Assembly (NCBI RefSeq): GCF_900104455.1
Contig: NZ_FNHB01000006.1
Location: forward strand, 158,322 to 222,321
Direction: 5' to 3'
From: Dendrosporobacter quercicolus
GTDB taxonomy: Bacteria > Bacillota > Negativicutes > DSM-1736 > Dendrosporobacteraceae
DNA length: 64,000 nucleotides
Shown: one piece after another, positions 30,075-40,658 of the stretch
Numbering within the stretch: the first letter of the stretch is position 1
Layout of the letters: every line of letters starts with the position of its first letter
Made by a program: the position numbers and the translations under genes
The notes under the pieces: model-generated
Database searches by the model: none
Told to the model about the DNA's origin: nothing
The model's input: the letters and a program-made list of their open reading frames with translations, nothing else

Positions 30075-30614
30075 GTGCTCAGACTGAAAGAAAAATACCT
30101 GAATGAAGTCGCTCCGGCAATGATGGAGAAGTTTGGCTATAAAAATATCATGGAAATTCCCAAAGTTGAAAAGGTTGTGCTCAACATGGGCGTGGGTGAG
30201 GCTGTCGGCAATCCTAAAGTACTCGATGCAGCAGTCAATGATATGATGCAGATCGCCGGTCAGCGGCCGGTCGTAACCCGTGCTAAAAAATCCCTGGCGG
30301 CGTTCAAGATTCGCGAGGGAATGCCGATCGGGGCAAAAGTTACCCTGCGCGGTCAGCGCATGTTTGAGTTTTTAGATAAATTGCTTAATGTTGCACTGCC
30401 CCGGGTTCGTGATTTCCGTGGCGTTAATCCCAAATCGTTTGACGGTCGCGGAAATTATACCATGGGTGTGAAGGAACAACTGATATTTCCGGAAATCGAG
30501 TATGATAAAGTGGATAAGATCCGCGGCATGGATATCATTATTGTTACCACTGCCAAATCAGATGAAGAGGCAAGAGAGCTTCTAAAACTGATGGGCATGC
30601 CATTCAGCGCGTAA
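30075..30614 (+). CDS. rplE: 50S ribosomal protein L5
   Basis: 5S rRNA-binding protein of the central protuberance. 179 residues from a GTG after AAAGGAGG. Typical motifs are [36 protein letters not shown] and [18 protein letters not shown]. Confidence 0.97.
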   Translation: MLRLKEKYLNEVAPAMMEKFGYKNIMEIPKVEKVVLNMGVGEAVGNPKVLDAAVNDMMQIAGQRPVVTRAKKSLAAFKIREGMPIGAKVTLRGQRMFEFLDKLLNVALPRVRDFRGVNPKSFDGRGNYTMGVKEQLIFPEIEYDKVDKIRGMDIIIVTTAKSDEEARELLKLMGMPFSA

Positions 30615-30627
30615 AGGAGGGACATTT

Positions 30628-30813
30628 GTGGCCAAAAAGGCATTAATTGAAAAATGGAAACGCGAACCTAAATTCAGCGTACGTAAATATAACAGATGTA
30701 AAATTTGCGGCCGCCCGCACGGCTATCTGCGTAAATTCGAGATGTGCCGTATTTGTTTCAGAGAACAAAGCTACAAAGGCGCCATTCCCGGGGTAACCAA
30801 AGCTAGCTGGTAG
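30628..30813 (+). CDS. rpsZ: 30S ribosomal protein S14, zinc-binding (type Z)
   Basis: The short 61-residue S14 with four zinc-ligand cysteines C24, C27, C40 and C43. The C-terminal [17 protein letters not shown] is the family signature. It starts at GTG after AAAGGAGGG, in the normal place between rplE and rpsH. Confidence 0.97.
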   Translation: MAKKALIEKWKREPKFSVRKYNRCKICGRPHGYLRKFEMCRICFREQSYKGAIPGVTKASW

Positions 30814-30839
30814 ACATTAACGGAAGGAGGTATGTCCCT

Positions 30840-31238
30840 ATGGTAATGACCGATCCAATCGCTGATATGCTGACCCGTTTGCGCAATGCGAATTCGGTAT
30901 ATCATGATAAAGTAGAAATACCAGGCTCGAAAATTAAGCAGGCTATTGCCGGTATTTTAAAAGAAGAAGGTTTTATTAAGGACTTCGAACTGGTTCAAGA
31001 CAGCAAGCAGGGTGTTTTGCGCGTCAGCTTGAAATATGGTCCGAACCGCGAAAAAGTAATCACCGGTATTAAACGTATATCAAAACCCGGTTTACGTGTA
31101 TATGCAAAGAAAGATCAACTGCCGCGTGTGTTAGGCGGTCTTGGTATTGCAATTGTTTCCACTTCCAAAGGTCTGATGAGCGATAAGCAGGCTCGTCGCA
31201 ATGGTCTTGGCGGTGAAGTGGTCGCTTACGTTTGGTAA
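30840..31238 (+). CDS. rpsH: 30S ribosomal protein S8
   Basis: Central-domain 16S rRNA binder and spc-operon repressor in Escherichia coli. 132 residues. The ATG at 30840 sits nine bases after GGAAGGAGG; a second ATG at 30846 gives the commoner [14 protein letters not shown] start. The C-terminal [22 protein letters not shown] is standard. Confidence 0.96.
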   Translation: MVMTDPIADMLTRLRNANSVYHDKVEIPGSKIKQAIAGILKEEGFIKDFELVQDSKQGVLRVSLKYGPNREKVITGIKRISKPGLRVYAKKDQLPRVLGGLGIAIVSTSKGLMSDKQARRNGLGGEVVAYVW

Positions 31239-31268
31239 TGAGATTTTTTGTAGCTAGGAGGTGTCCAG

Positions 31269-31817
31269 ATGTCGAGAATAGGAAGAGCGCCAATTGAAAT
31301 CCCTGCTAACGTAACAGTTACGGTCGATCACAATTTGGTTTCAGTAAAAGGCCCCAAAGGCGAGCTTACCCGTCAAATTCATAAAGATATGATTTTGGAA
31401 ATTGAAGGCAATACCCTGTTGGTAAAACGGCCTTCCGATGAGAAAGCCCATAGATCGCTGCACGGTCTGAGCCGCACCTTGATTGCCAATATGGTAAACG
31501 GCGTGACGCAAGGCTTCAGCAGAACATTGGAAATTCACGGTGTTGGCTACAGAGCAGCCAAGGCCGGCAGTAAGGTAGCCTTATCCCTTGGATTGTCACA
31601 TCCGCTGGAAGTAGAGCCGCCTGCAGGCATTACGCTTGATGTACCTGCACCAAACAGAATTGTAGTGTCAGGCATTAATAAAGAGCATGTTGGCGCTATG
31701 GCCGCCAAGATTCGCGGCTATCGCGAACCAGAACCTTATAAAGGCAAGGGAATCAGGTATGAAGGCGAAGTTGTCCGCCGCAAAGTTGGTAAAGCAGGCG
31801 GTAAAGGCAAGAAGTAG
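31269..31817 (+). CDS. rplF: 50S ribosomal protein L6
   Basis: Two-domain protein near the factor-binding site. 182 residues: [17 protein letters not shown] at the start, and [20 protein letters not shown] near 149-168. TAGGAGGTG precedes the ATG. Confidence 0.97.
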   Translation: MSRIGRAPIEIPANVTVTVDHNLVSVKGPKGELTRQIHKDMILEIEGNTLLVKRPSDEKAHRSLHGLSRTLIANMVNGVTQGFSRTLEIHGVGYRAAKAGSKVALSLGLSHPLEVEPPAGITLDVPAPNRIVVSGINKEHVGAMAAKIRGYREPEPYKGKGIRYEGEVVRRKVGKAGGKGKK

Positions 31818-31843
31818 ATTGCTAAGTGAAAGGAGTGAACACC

Positions 31844-32212
31844 TTGCTTCGTAAACAGAACAAAAATGCAGCTCGTCAAAAGCGGCATCTTAGAGTTCGT
31901 AAGAATATAATTGGTACTGCCGAAAGACCCCGCTTAAATGTTTTTCGCAGTTTGAGCCATATTTATGCTCAAATCATCAATGATCATACCGGTGCTACGC
32001 TGGTGTCAGCAAGCACTATGGATAAAGAAGTAAGTCAGGCGCTGAATTATGGCGGCAACATTGAGGCCGCTAAAGCAGTGGGTGAGGCAATTGCCAAACG
32101 CGCGCTGGATCAGGGCATTAAACAAGTGGTGTTTGACCGCGGCGGTTACCTCTATCACGGTAGAGTGGCGGCTTTAGCAGCAGCAGCGCGTGAAGCAGGG
32201 CTTGAATTCTAG
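31844..32212 (+). CDS. rplR: 50S ribosomal protein L18
   Basis: 5S rRNA-binding partner of L5. 122 residues. A GTG at 31826 is in frame, but the ribosome binding site AAGGAG (31830-31835) lies after it and points to the TTG at 31844 (reading [15 protein letters not shown]). [20 protein letters not shown] and [16 protein letters not shown] are family motifs. Confidence 0.95.
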   Translation: MLRKQNKNAARQKRHLRVRKNIIGTAERPRLNVFRSLSHIYAQIINDHTGATLVSASTMDKEVSQALNYGGNIEAAKAVGEAIAKRALDQGIKQVVFDRGGYLYHGRVAALAAAAREAGLEF

Positions 32213-32236
32213 AATTTTGCAAAAGGAGGTACATCA

Positions 32237-32737
32237 ATGGCCAGAATTGACCACACTACTCTTGAACTAAAAGAGAAAGTTGTGTTTATCAACAGAGTCG
32301 CCAAGGTTGTTAAGGGCGGACGTCGTTTTTCCTTCAGCGCGCTGGTAGTTGTCGGCGATGAAAACGGGCATGTCGGCGCCGGTCTGGGTAAAGCAGGCGA
32401 AGTTCCTGAAGCAATCAGAAAAGGAATTGAAGACGCCAAGAAGAATCTCATTGCAGTTCCCTTGGTAGGAACGACAATTCCACATCAAATAATTGGTGAA
32501 TTTGGTGCAGGACGCGTGCTGATGAAGCCTGCTTCCGAAGGTACCGGGGTTATCGCCGGCGGTCCGGCTCGCGCCGTACTTGAACTTTCCGGTGTACGGG
32601 ATATATTAACAAAATCGCTTGGTTCATCCAATCCGAATAATATGGTGCAAGCTACATTAAAAGGTCTGGAACAGCTGAAGCGGGCTGAACAAGTGGCTGA
32701 ACTTCGCGGTAAAACGGTTCAGGAACTTTTGGGTTAA
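32237..32737 (+). CDS. rpsE: 30S ribosomal protein S5
   Basis: Fidelity protein at the back of the decoding site. 166 residues with [18 protein letters not shown] near 29-46, the loop for spectinomycin-related changes, apparently wild type, and [27 protein letters not shown] precedes the ATG. Confidence 0.97.
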   Translation: MARIDHTTLELKEKVVFINRVAKVVKGGRRFSFSALVVVGDENGHVGAGLGKAGEVPEAIRKGIEDAKKNLIAVPLVGTTIPHQIIGEFGAGRVLMKPASEGTGVIAGGPARAVLELSGVRDILTKSLGSSNPNNMVQATLKGLEQLKRAEQVAELRGKTVQELLG

Positions 32738-32749
32738 GGAGGGTATTCA

Positions 32750-32935
32750 ATGGCAAAGCTCAAAATTACTCTTACCAGAAGCCTGATTGGCAGACCTGAA
32801 GATCAACGTGCTACTGTCCGGGCTTTGGGTTTAGGTAAAACCAACAGTGTGAAAGTACAGGATGACAATGCGGTTATCAGAGGGATGATCCGCAAAGTGG
32901 AACATCTTGTCAGTGTTGAAGAAGTGCAAGACTAG
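32750..32935 (+). CDS. rpmD: 50S ribosomal protein L30
   Basis: A 61-residue single-domain protein with [20 protein letters not shown] and [28 protein letters not shown] precedes the ATG. Confidence 0.96.
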   Translation: MAKLKITLTRSLIGRPEDQRATVRALGLGKTNSVKVQDDNAVIRGMIRKVEHLVSVEEVQD

Positions 32936-32953
32936 TTCAAGGAGGTGCTACGC

Positions 32954-33394
32954 ATGAAATTACACGAATTAGCTCCGGCCCCTGGATCGAAGAAGGTTCG
33001 TACCCGTGTTGGCCGTGGTCTTGGTTCCGGTCTTGGCAAGACATCCGGAAAAGGTCATAAAGGGCAGAAAGCCCGTGCCGGCGGCGGTGTTCGTACCGGC
33101 TTTGAAGGCGGCCAAATGCCGATTTACCGCAGACTGCCGAAACGTGGTTTCTATAATAAATTCGCCAAAGAATTTGCTGAAGTCAACGTTTCCGATCTCA
33201 ACCGCTTTGACAACGGCGCTGTCGTAGATCCGGTCGCTTTAATCGAAATTGGCATTTTGAAAAATGTCCGTGACGGTGTTCGCATTTTAGGCAACGGCGA
33301 ACTGGAAAAATCACTTACTGTAATCGCCAACGGCTTTACCAAGTCAGCAGCCGAAAAAATTGCAGCGGCTGGCGGAAAAGTCGAGGTGATCTAA
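32954..33394 (+). CDS. rplO: 50S ribosomal protein L15
   Basis: Late assembly protein. 146 residues from the ATG at 32954 after AAGGAGGTG; the in-frame GTG at 32945 is inside that site. The glycine-rich [20 protein letters not shown] and [17 protein letters not shown] are diagnostic. One base separates it from secY. Confidence 0.97.
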   Translation: MKLHELAPAPGSKKVRTRVGRGLGSGLGKTSGKGHKGQKARAGGGVRTGFEGGQMPIYRRLPKRGFYNKFAKEFAEVNVSDLNRFDNGAVVDPVALIEIGILKNVRDGVRILGNGELEKSLTVIANGFTKSAAEKIAAAGGKVEVI

Positions 33395-33395
33395 G

Positions 33396-34652
33396 GTGCT
33401 TTCAGGCCTGTCCAATATACTCAAGATTACTGAGCTCAGACAAAAAATTGTATTTACGCTGGCAATGTTCTTAGTGTTTCGCGCCGGCACACATATACCC
33501 GTTCCGGGCGTCAATCCCGCCGTTATTGAACAGCTGTTTACCAGCGGCAACCTGTTTGGCCTGCTGGACATGTTCTCCGGCGGCGCATTAAGTAAGTTCT
33601 CAGTGTTTGCAATGAGTATTACGCCTTATATCAACGCTTCGATTATTATGCAGCTGTTAACAGTTGTTGTACCGAAGTTTGAGCAGTGGGCGAAGGAAGG
33701 CGAAGAAGGGCGAAAGAAAATCACCCAGATTACTCGCTATGGCACAGTGCTGCTGGGGTTTATTCAGGCCATTGGAATGGCTTTCGGTTTGAAAGCAGCT
33801 ATCGTCAGCCCGGGGATCGGCCCGATTTTGCTGATCGCGATAACACTGACCGCCGGCACCACATTCTTAATGTGGGTGGGCGAGCAGATTACGGAAAAGG
33901 GCATTGGCAACGGGATTTCGCTGATTATCTTTGCGGGTATCGTTTCCCAGCTGCCAAGCAGTCTTGTTACCATTTATAAGTACCTGCAGGCAGGTACGAT
34001 CAATTACTTTAATGTGCTGTTGTATGTTATTATTGCGCTGGCCATGATGGTTTTTGTTATTTCAATCCAACAGGGGCAACGAAGGATTCCCGTACAATAT
34101 GCCAAAAGAGTGGTCGGCCGCAAGATGTACGGCGGTCAGTCCACACACATTCCGCTTAAAGTAAATCAAGCGGGTGTTATTCCAGTAATCTTTGCGTCAT
34201 CCGTGCTGATGTTCCCGGTAACCATTGCCCAGTTTATTAATGTTTCCTGGGTAAAAACGTTAGCGGAATGGTTTGCGTGGGGTACACCGCTACAGACAGC
34301 TCTGTATGCGATCCTGATTATTTTCTTCACGTACTTCTATACTGCGGTTACTATGAATATATCGGATATGGCAGAGAACATGAAAAAATACGGTGGTTTT
34401 ATTCCAGGACTACGCCCGGGTAAACCAACTGCAGACTATTTGGACCGCGTTATGACCAGAATTACACTTGCAGGGGCAATATTTCTTGCACTGATTGCCA
34501 TTTTGCCCAACTTTGTGGGGGCTGTGACAAATATCCCAGGGGTGTATTTTGGCGGCACCGCCCTCTTGATTGTGGTTGGCGTAGCTCTTGACACGATGAA
34601 GCAAATCGAGGCTATGGTCTTAATGCGCCACTATCAAGGCTTCATGAAGTAG
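33396..34652 (+). CDS. secY: Preprotein translocase subunit SecY
   Basis: Channel-forming subunit of the Sec translocon in the inner membrane. 418 residues with about ten membrane segments, [13 protein letters not shown] at the first loop, and [20 protein letters not shown] lining the channel. The GTG start follows GAGGTGA within the end of rplO. The C-terminal cytosolic tail is short. It pairs with SecE at 7393. Confidence 0.97.
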   Translation: MLSGLSNILKITELRQKIVFTLAMFLVFRAGTHIPVPGVNPAVIEQLFTSGNLFGLLDMFSGGALSKFSVFAMSITPYINASIIMQLLTVVVPKFEQWAKEGEEGRKKITQITRYGTVLLGFIQAIGMAFGLKAAIVSPGIGPILLIAITLTAGTTFLMWVGEQITEKGIGNGISLIIFAGIVSQLPSSLVTIYKYLQAGTINYFNVLLYVIIALAMMVFVISIQQGQRRIPVQYAKRVVGRKMYGGQSTHIPLKVNQAGVIPVIFASSVLMFPVTIAQFINVSWVKTLAEWFAWGTPLQTALYAILIIFFTYFYTAVTMNISDMAENMKKYGGFIPGLRPGKPTADYLDRVMTRITLAGAIFLALIAILPNFVGAVTNIPGVYFGGTALLIVVGVALDTMKQIEAMVLMRHYQGFMK

Positions 34653-34666
34653 GAGGTAGGCTCGCG

Positions 34667-35314
34667 ATGTATATCCTTTTGATGGGACCGCCTGGCGCCG
34701 GTAAAGGTACGCAGGCGGAGAAACTAGTCGAGAAATTTGAAATCCCGCATATCTCAACCGGAGATATGTTCAGGGCGGCAGTAAAAGAAGGCACCGAGCT
34801 TGGTAAACAGGCCAAAGCCTGCATGGATGCCGGCCAACTGGTTCCTGACAGTGTAACAATCGGGATCGTAAAAGAGCGTCTGGCTAAACCGGACTGCAAG
34901 CAAGGTTTTATCCTGGATGGATTTCCCCGGACGATTGAGCAGGCTGATGCCCTTGATCGTACGCTGGCCGAACTGGGAATAAGACTTAATCGCGTGATAA
35001 ATATCAGTGTTCCGGCTGCCGACTTAGTCAGCCGGGCCACGGGCCGACGGATCTGCAAAAGCTGTGGCGCAACTTATCACATTATCTTCAAGCCGGCAAC
35101 GCTTACCGACAAGTGCGATAAATGCACCGGTGACTTATACCAGCGCGATGATGACCGTGAAGAGACAATCACCAAGCGCTTAGCCGTGTACAGCGCGCAA
35201 ACCAAACCGCTGGTTGAGTATTACCAGGATAAAGGCTTGTATACGGAAATTGACGGTCGGCAGCCGATAGATAAAGTTTTAAGTGATATTGTTGCCAGCC
35301 TGAGGGGCGAATAG
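34667..35314 (+). CDS. adk: Adenylate kinase
   Basis: Interconverts AMP, ATP and ADP. The P-loop GPPGAGKGT lies at 7-15, the NMP-binding segment is [12 protein letters not shown], and the long LID has four cysteines near 130, 133, 150 and 153, so it is the zinc-binding type. 215 residues. TAGGAGGTAGG precedes the ATG. The secY-adk-map order is conserved in Firmicutes. Confidence 0.97.
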   Translation: MYILLMGPPGAGKGTQAEKLVEKFEIPHISTGDMFRAAVKEGTELGKQAKACMDAGQLVPDSVTIGIVKERLAKPDCKQGFILDGFPRTIEQADALDRTLAELGIRLNRVINISVPAADLVSRATGRRICKSCGATYHIIFKPATLTDKCDKCTGDLYQRDDDREETITKRLAVYSAQTKPLVEYYQDKGLYTEIDGRQPIDKVLSDIVASLRGE

Positions 35315-35315
35315 G

Positions 35316-36062
35316 ATGATCATCCTAAAATCAGACCGGGAGCTTGCTTATATGCGCGATGCCGGCAAAATAGTGGCTGAAACACTGACTGAGGTGGAAA
35401 AAGCCGCTAAGCCGGGAGTAAGTACGCTTGAACTGGATAGGATCGCCGAAGAATATATAAAAGGCCGTGGCGCTATTCCCACCTTTAAGGGCTATAACGG
35501 TTTTCCAGGCAATATTTGCGCTTCTATAAACGAACAAGTCGTTCACGGCATTCCAGGTTTAAAGAAGTTAAAAAATGGAGATAATGTCAGTATTGACATT
35601 GGAGCGGTAATTAATGGCTATAATGGCGATGCTGCGGTTACCGTCGCTGTTGGTGATGTAGACGCCTCAGTGCAGAAACTGCTTGAAGTTACCGAACAAT
35701 CTTTATACAAAGGTATTGAAAAAGCAATGGCAGGCAACCGTCTTGGCGACATTTCCCACGCCGTCCAGGCCCATGCCGAAGCGTATGGCTATGGCGTTGT
35801 GCGAGACTATGTCGGGCATGGCATTGGCAGGAAAATGCATGAAGACCCTCAGGTACCGAATTACGGCCAGCCCGGTCGAGGCCCACGATTAAAATCCGGT
35901 ATGACTTTGGCGATTGAGCCAATGATTAATCTGGGGACACATGAGGTAAAGACGCTGGATGACGGATGGACGGTTGTGACTAAGGATGGCAAGCCTTCCG
36001 CGCATTTCGAACATACCATTGCCATAACTGATGACAAGCCGGAAATTTTGACCAAGCGGTAG
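35316..36062 (+). CDS. map: Methionine aminopeptidase, type I
   Basis: Removes the initiator methionine from nascent proteins. 248 residues, type Ia (no N-terminal zinc domain). Metal ligands are seen in [18 protein letters not shown] (two Asp), [12 protein letters not shown] (His), [11 protein letters not shown] (Glu) and the final Glu near ARFEH-like [10 protein letters not shown]. It starts one base after adk, whose coding end holds its ribosome binding site GAGGGGCGA. Confidence 0.96.
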   Translation: MIILKSDRELAYMRDAGKIVAETLTEVEKAAKPGVSTLELDRIAEEYIKGRGAIPTFKGYNGFPGNICASINEQVVHGIPGLKKLKNGDNVSIDIGAVINGYNGDAAVTVAVGDVDASVQKLLEVTEQSLYKGIEKAMAGNRLGDISHAVQAHAEAYGYGVVRDYVGHGIGRKMHEDPQVPNYGQPGRGPRLKSGMTLAIEPMINLGTHEVKTLDDGWTVVTKDGKPSAHFEHTIAITDDKPEILTKR

Positions 36063-36075
36063 GAGGCGAGACGCT

Positions 36076-36348
36076 GTGTCAGCCCACCATATTTCAATTG
36101 GCCAGCTTGTTACCAGCCTGGCCGGTCGCGATACAGGCCAGCCCTATCTGGTGATAGGGCTCACCGGCAAGTATGTTTTGTTGGCTGACGGCCGGGAGCG
36201 CAGAGTCACAAATCCGAAGAAGAAAAATATTCGGCATGTCAAAGCTTACCAAGCAATTGCTCTGGCGGTGGCGGAAAAACTTCACAGCGGGAGTAAAACT
36301 TCGGATGAAGATATCCGTCAGGCTATCGCAAATTTGTATACCGGATAA
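36076..36348 (+). CDS. KOW-domain RNA-binding protein, L14E-like
   Basis: A 90-residue protein with a KOW-like SH3 barrel ([24 protein letters not shown], then [19 protein letters not shown]). Related small proteins lie between map and infA in Bacillus (ybzG position) and other Firmicutes, and resemble eukaryotic/archaeal L14e. The role is unknown; binding to rRNA or ribosomes is inferred. GTG start after TAGGAGG. Confidence 0.85.
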   Translation: MSAHHISIGQLVTSLAGRDTGQPYLVIGLTGKYVLLADGRERRVTNPKKKNIRHVKAYQAIALAVAEKLHSGSKTSDEDIRQAIANLYTG

Positions 36349-36380
36349 TCTGTGAGAAGCGGACGAGGAGGGAACATCTC

Positions 36381-36599
36381 GTGTCCAAACAAGATGTAAT
36401 TGAGGTAGAAGGTACGGTTATCGAAGCCCTGCCTAATGCTATGTTCCAGGTAGAACTGGAAAATGGGCATGTCGTATTGGCGCATGTCTCCGGTAAAATC
36501 AGGATGAATTTTATTCGGATATTGCCTGGCGATAAAGTTACTGTTGAGTTAACGCCATATGATTTAAAACGCGGCCGGATTACCTACCGTTTCAAATAG
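36381..36599 (+). CDS. infA: Translation initiation factor IF-1
   Basis: A 72-residue OB-fold factor that occupies the A site during initiation. Typical motifs are [39 protein letters not shown] and [23 protein letters not shown] start after CGAGGAGGG. Confidence 0.97.
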   Translation: MSKQDVIEVEGTVIEALPNAMFQVELENGHVVLAHVSGKIRMNFIRILPGDKVTVELTPYDLKRGRITYRFK

Positions 36600-36653
36600 C
36601 GCTTTTGATGCTTGCTGGCGGACGGATAGCAGCAAGCGTGAAACAGGCAATGA

Positions 36654-36788
<135 letters not shown>

Positions 36789-36802
36789 GGGGTGGACGAT
36801 AC

Positions 36803-37174
36803 ATGGCACGTATTGCCGGCGTAGATTTACCACGTGATAAACGAATTGAGATTGCTTTAACCTATATATTTGGTATTGGCCTGACGATTTCGAAGGAAAT
36901 TTTGGCGGCCACAGGGATTAATCCTGATACCCGTACCCGTGACTTGACTGAGGAAGAAGTTTCCAAGCTTCGTGAAATCATTGATAAGAACTATCGGGTT
37001 GAAGGCGATTTGCGGCGGGAAGAATCATTAAATATCAAACGCTTGATTGAAATTGGTTCCTATCGCGGCAAGAGACATCGCATGGGGCTTCCGGTCAGGG
37101 GCCAAAGAACCAAGACCAACGCCCGTACCCGTAAAGGTCCGAAAAGAACTGTTGGCGCGAAAAAGAAAAAGTAA
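36803..37174 (+). CDS. rpsM: 30S ribosomal protein S13
   Basis: Head protein forming intersubunit bridges. 123 residues: [20 protein letters not shown] at the start, and the basic tail [26 protein letters not shown] precedes the ATG. Confidence 0.97.
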   Translation: MARIAGVDLPRDKRIEIALTYIFGIGLTISKEILAATGINPDTRTRDLTEEEVSKLREIIDKNYRVEGDLRREESLNIKRLIEIGSYRGKRHRMGLPVRGQRTKTNARTRKGPKRTVGAKKKK

Positions 37175-37188
37175 GGGAGTGAGAAGCT

Positions 37189-37581
37189 GTGGTAGCTAAA
37201 AAAGTTGCTAGACCGAAAAGAAAAGAACGTAAAAACATCGAGCACGGCATCGCCCATATCCGCTCGACTTTCAATAATACGATTGTTACGCTGACCGATA
37301 CCAGAGGCAATGCCTTGTCCTGGGCTAGCGCAGGCGGCCTCGGATTCCGCGGTTCCCGTAAAAGTACTCCGTTTGCTGCGCAAATTGCTGCTGAGACTGC
37401 CGCCAAAGCGGCAATGGAGCATGGACTGAAACAAGTGGAAGTCTTTGTTAAAGGTCCCGGCGCCGGACGCGAAGCGGCGATCAGGTCACTGCAGGCGGCT
37501 GGTCTGGAAGTTAATCTGATTAAAGATGTAACGCCAATTCCTCATAATGGCTGCCGTCCGCCGAAGCGGAGAAGAGTATAA
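37189..37581 (+). CDS. rpsK: 30S ribosomal protein S11
   Basis: Platform protein near the Shine-Dalgarno helix. 130 residues from a [35 protein letters not shown] and the C-terminal [12 protein letters not shown] are diagnostic. AAGGGAGTGAG precedes the start. Confidence 0.97.
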   Translation: MVAKKVARPKRKERKNIEHGIAHIRSTFNNTIVTLTDTRGNALSWASAGGLGFRGSRKSTPFAAQIAAETAAKAAMEHGLKQVEVFVKGPGAGREAAIRSLQAAGLEVNLIKDVTPIPHNGCRPPKRRRV

Positions 37582-37606
37582 AAAATTTGGGAGGTGTTTA
37601 ACAAGA

Positions 37607-38239
37607 ATGGCAAGATATATAGGTCCTGTTTGCAGACTTTGCCGCCGGGAAGGTGCGAAATTATATCTGAAGGGCGATAAATGCTATAGTGATAAATGCG
37701 CGTTTACCAAACGCAGCTATGCTCCTGGCCAGCATGGCCAAACGCAAGCCCGCAAGAAGGTATCCGAGTATGGAATTCAGCTGAGAGAAAAGCAGAAAGC
37801 CCGGCGCGCCTATGGTATGCTGGAAGGACAATTCCATGCCTATTTTGAAAAAGCCGAGCGCCAAAAAGGCGTTACCGGTGAAAATCTGCTGGTCATGCTG
37901 GAAAGAAGACTGGATAACGTGGTATACCGTTTGGGCTTTGCCGCCAGCCGTAACCAGGGCAGACAACTTGTGCGTCACGGACATTTTACCGTCAATGGCC
38001 GCAGGGTGAATATTCCGTCCTACCTGATTAAACCAGGCGATGTTATTCAAGTACATGAAAGCAGCAAGGAATCGCCGCTGCTCAAACAAATATTTGAAGC
38101 CATTGGCCACAAGACAGCTCCAATGTGGTTAGAAACTTCAGCTCAAGATATGAGCGGAAAAGTAGTTCGCTATCCGAGCCGGGATGAGATTGATACGCCT
38201 ATCCAAGAGCATCTGATTGTTGAATTGTACTCCAGATAA
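37607..38239 (+). CDS. rpsD: 30S ribosomal protein S4
   Basis: Primary 16S rRNA binder. 210 residues from [16 protein letters not shown] after GGGAGGTG. Cysteines 9, 12, 26 and 31 form the zinc site. The S4 domain is at [20 protein letters not shown]. An in-frame extension to 37547 overlaps rpsK and is rejected. Confidence 0.97.
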   Translation: MARYIGPVCRLCRREGAKLYLKGDKCYSDKCAFTKRSYAPGQHGQTQARKKVSEYGIQLREKQKARRAYGMLEGQFHAYFEKAERQKGVTGENLLVMLERRLDNVVYRLGFAASRNQGRQLVRHGHFTVNGRRVNIPSYLIKPGDVIQVHESSKESPLLKQIFEAIGHKTAPMWLETSAQDMSGKVVRYPSRDEIDTPIQEHLIVELYSR

Positions 38240-38303
38240 TACGCCCTCAGCCGCGGGTATGGCGTGACTTAGTAGTGCGCACAAATGAGGAGGGTTATTC
38301 CAG

Positions 38304-39263
38304 ATGATCGAAATCGAAAAACCGAAAATCGAGATAGTAGAAATAAGTGAAGATAGTCGTTATGGAAAATTTGTTTGTGAACCGCTGGAGCGGGGCTATG
38401 GCACTACGCTGGGCAACAGCTTGCGGCGGATACTACTATCTTCATTGCAGGGCGCTGCAGTAACTTCAATTAAAATTGAAGGAGTACTTCACGAGTTTTC
38501 TACCATTCCCGGCGTTCGGGAAGACGTTACTGACATTATTTTGAATTTGAAATCACTGTGTCTCAAAATGCATTGTGATGAGCCAAAAATTTTACGGGTT
38601 GATGTTCAAGGCGAAAAAGCAGTCGCAGCGGGTGATATATTCACTGACCCTGATGTCGAAATACTTAACCCGGAATTGCATTTGGCAACTGTAGACGCCA
38701 GCGGTTCGCTGAAAATGGAAATTACCGTTGAGCGCGGCCGAGGCTATGTTCCTGCAGATAAGAACAAAAAGGCTGATCATGTGATCGGTATTATTCCGAT
38801 TGACTCCATTTTTTCGCCTATCCAGAGAGTGAATTATAGTGTAACTGATACTCGTGTCGGTAACGTCACAGATTACGACAAACTTACGCTGGAGTTATGG
38901 ACTGACGGCAGCATGAGACCTGAAGAAGCGATCAGCAAATCGTCCAGTATCATGATTGCCCACCTCAGGCTGTTTCAGAACATGGCTGGCGCTCCCCCGG
39001 AAGACGAGGGAACTGAAGGAACGTTTACTGAGGTGCCGGAATCGGGAGTTTCCAAAACATTGGAAATGACGATTGAAGATTTGGATCTTTCAGTTCGATC
39101 CTATAACTGCTTAAAACGGGCCGGCATCAATACGGTAGCCGAATTGGCCCAAAAAAGTGAAGAAGATATGATGAAAGTGCGTAATCTTGGCCGTAAATCA
39201 CTGGAAGAAGTGAAAAAGAAGCTGGATGAACTAGGGTTGGCACTGACTGAATTTGAAGAGTAG
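38304..39263 (+). CDS. rpoA: DNA-directed RNA polymerase subunit alpha
   Basis: Assembly platform of RNA polymerase, with a C-terminal domain that contacts UP elements and activators. 319 residues: the N-terminal domain includes [19 protein letters not shown] near 34-52, and the C-terminal domain [14 protein letters not shown] ... [14 protein letters not shown] lies near 270-310. GAGGAGGG precedes the ATG. Confidence 0.97.
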   Translation: MIEIEKPKIEIVEISEDSRYGKFVCEPLERGYGTTLGNSLRRILLSSLQGAAVTSIKIEGVLHEFSTIPGVREDVTDIILNLKSLCLKMHCDEPKILRVDVQGEKAVAAGDIFTDPDVEILNPELHLATVDASGSLKMEITVERGRGYVPADKNKKADHVIGIIPIDSIFSPIQRVNYSVTDTRVGNVTDYDKLTLELWTDGSMRPEEAISKSSSIMIAHLRLFQNMAGAPPEDEGTEGTFTEVPESGVSKTLEMTIEDLDLSVRSYNCLKRAGINTVAELAQKSEEDMMKVRNLGRKSLEEVKKKLDELGLALTEFEE

Positions 39264-39277
39264 GAGGAGGGAAGATT

Positions 39278-39616
39278 ATGGCCTACAGAAAGTTAGGACG
39301 TGACAGTAGCGCACGTAAAGCGCTGTTTCGCAGCATTTTGACTTCCTTCTTTTCGTACGAGCGTATTGAAACAACGGAAGCTAAAGCCAAAGAAATCAGC
39401 GGACTTGCTGAACAATTGATTACTTTAGCCAAGCGCGGCGATTTACACGCCCGCCGTCAGGTTTTGGCACAGCTCATGGACGAAGAAGTGGCAAAAAAAC
39501 TGTTTGATACCATTGCCCCTAAATATAATAATCGTCAAGGCGGTTACACGCGGGTAATTAAGCTTGGACCCCGTCGCGGCGATGCTGCGCCGATGGCAAT
39601 ACTGGAATTGGTGTAA
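39278..39616 (+). CDS. rplQ: 50S ribosomal protein L17
   Basis: Last gene of the ribosomal superoperon. 112 residues with [31 protein letters not shown] and [31 protein letters not shown] precedes the ATG. Confidence 0.97.
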   Translation: MAYRKLGRDSSARKALFRSILTSFFSYERIETTEAKAKEISGLAEQLITLAKRGDLHARRQVLAQLMDEEVAKKLFDTIAPKYNNRQGGYTRVIKLGPRRGDAAPMAILELV

Positions 39617-39623
39617 TGATCGA

Positions 39624-39655
39624 AAGGCGACCATCAGGGTCGCCTTATTCGTTAT
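39624..39655 (+). terminator. Terminator of the ribosomal superoperon
   Basis: Stem AAGGCGACC / GGTCGCCTT (9 pairs, loop ATCAG), followed by TTATTCGTT. The T tract is interrupted, so it is moderately strong. Confidence 0.7.
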
Positions 39656-39670
39656 AGACAAGATACGATA

Positions 39671-39783
39671 TTGAACCACAGAGGGCACAGAGGTCACAGA
39701 GGGTAACGGGAGCGATAGTTATCGCTCCGGCTATATTTCCCTCCCGTAAATCCTCCGTGTACTCCGTGTCCTCTGTGGTTCAA
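39671..39783. repeat. 113-base nested inverted repeat
   Basis: The outer arms TTGAACCACAGAGG (39671-39684) and CCTCTGTGGTTCAA (39770-39783) pair perfectly. The left arm contains three tandem CACAGAGG-type units. In the centre GGAGCGATA pairs with TATCGCTCC (39709-39728). One arm matches 78-100. It lies between rplQ and the ECF genes. Confidence 0.8.
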
Positions 39784-39824
39784 TTCATATGTTTAAGATT
39801 AGCTTTTATATAAGGAGCTAGATT

Positions 39825-40658
39825 ATGGGAGAGTTTATTAAAGTTGAACATTTGTGCCATGCTTATGCTGCGGGGAATGATGAACAGCGGCTGGCGCTTG
39901 ATCATATAAATTTAACAATTAACGCGGGCGAGTTTGTCGCTGTGATCGGAACCAATGGTTCAGGCAAGTCAACGCTGGCCAAACATTTTAACGCCTTGCT
40001 GCTGCCGACCAGCGGCAGCTGCCTGATTGACGGCCTGTCTACCGCCGAACCGGCAGAGCTCTGGAAGATCAGGCAGGCGGTTGGTATGGTATTTCAAAAT
40101 CCTGATAATCAGCTTGTCGCCACTGTGGTTGAGGAGGATGTCGCTTTTGGTCCTGAAAATCTGGGTCTGCCGCCGGCCGAGATTGCCCGGCGGGTTGACC
40201 GCGCCTTACAGTTGGTAGGAATGAACGATTACCGTCTGCATGGGCCGCATCTTTTATCAGGCGGGCAGAAGCAGCGGGTGGCGATTGCCGGAGTGCTGGC
40301 GATGCAGTCGAAGTGCCTGGTTTTGGACGAGCCTACCGCCATGCTGGACCCGCTGGGCCGGCGCGAAGTGCTGGAAACCGTGAAGGAGCTGCATAGCGCC
40401 GCCGGTATTACCGTTATCTATATAACCCATTTTATGGAGGAGGCGGCGGCTGCTGACAGAATTATCGTTATGGGTGAGGGGCGTATTGTGTACAGCGGCA
40501 CTCCTGTGGAAGTTTTCAGTCAGGTCAGGCTGCTGAAAAGTCTGGGGCTGGATGTTCCACTGGCGGCGGAAGTCGCCGAGCGCCTGCGGGGCGAGAAAAT
40601 TCAACTGCCTGCGCATATCATCACCGATGAGGATTTGGCGGTGGCCTTATGTCCATAG
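39825..40658 (+). CDS. ecfA1: Energy-coupling factor transporter ATPase EcfA1
   Basis: ATP-binding subunit of a group II ECF transporter that powers vitamin uptake through interchangeable S components. 277 residues: Walker A GTNGSGKST near 42-50, Q-loop VFQNPDNQ, signature LLSGGQKQRVAIAG, and Walker B CLVLDEPTAMLDP. AAGGAGC precedes the ATG. It overlaps ecfA2 by ten bases. The rplQ-ecfA-ecfA-ecfT-truA order is conserved in Firmicutes. Confidence 0.95.
   Translation: MGEFIKVEHLCHAYAAGNDEQRLALDHINLTINAGEFVAVIGTNGSGKSTLAKHFNALLLPTSGSCLIDGLSTAEPAELWKIRQAVGMVFQNPDNQLVATVVEEDVAFGPENLGLPPAEIARRVDRALQLVGMNDYRLHGPHLLSGGQKQRVAIAGVLAMQSKCLVLDEPTAMLDPLGRREVLETVKELHSAAGITVIYITHFMEEAAAADRIIVMGEGRIVYSGTPVEVFSQVRLLKSLGLDVPLAAEVAERLRGEKIQLPAHIITDEDLAVALCP

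Noticed and set aside
37547-37606. N-terminal extension of rpsD
   Set aside because: It overlaps rpsK; S4 begins MARYIGP with its zinc cysteines.
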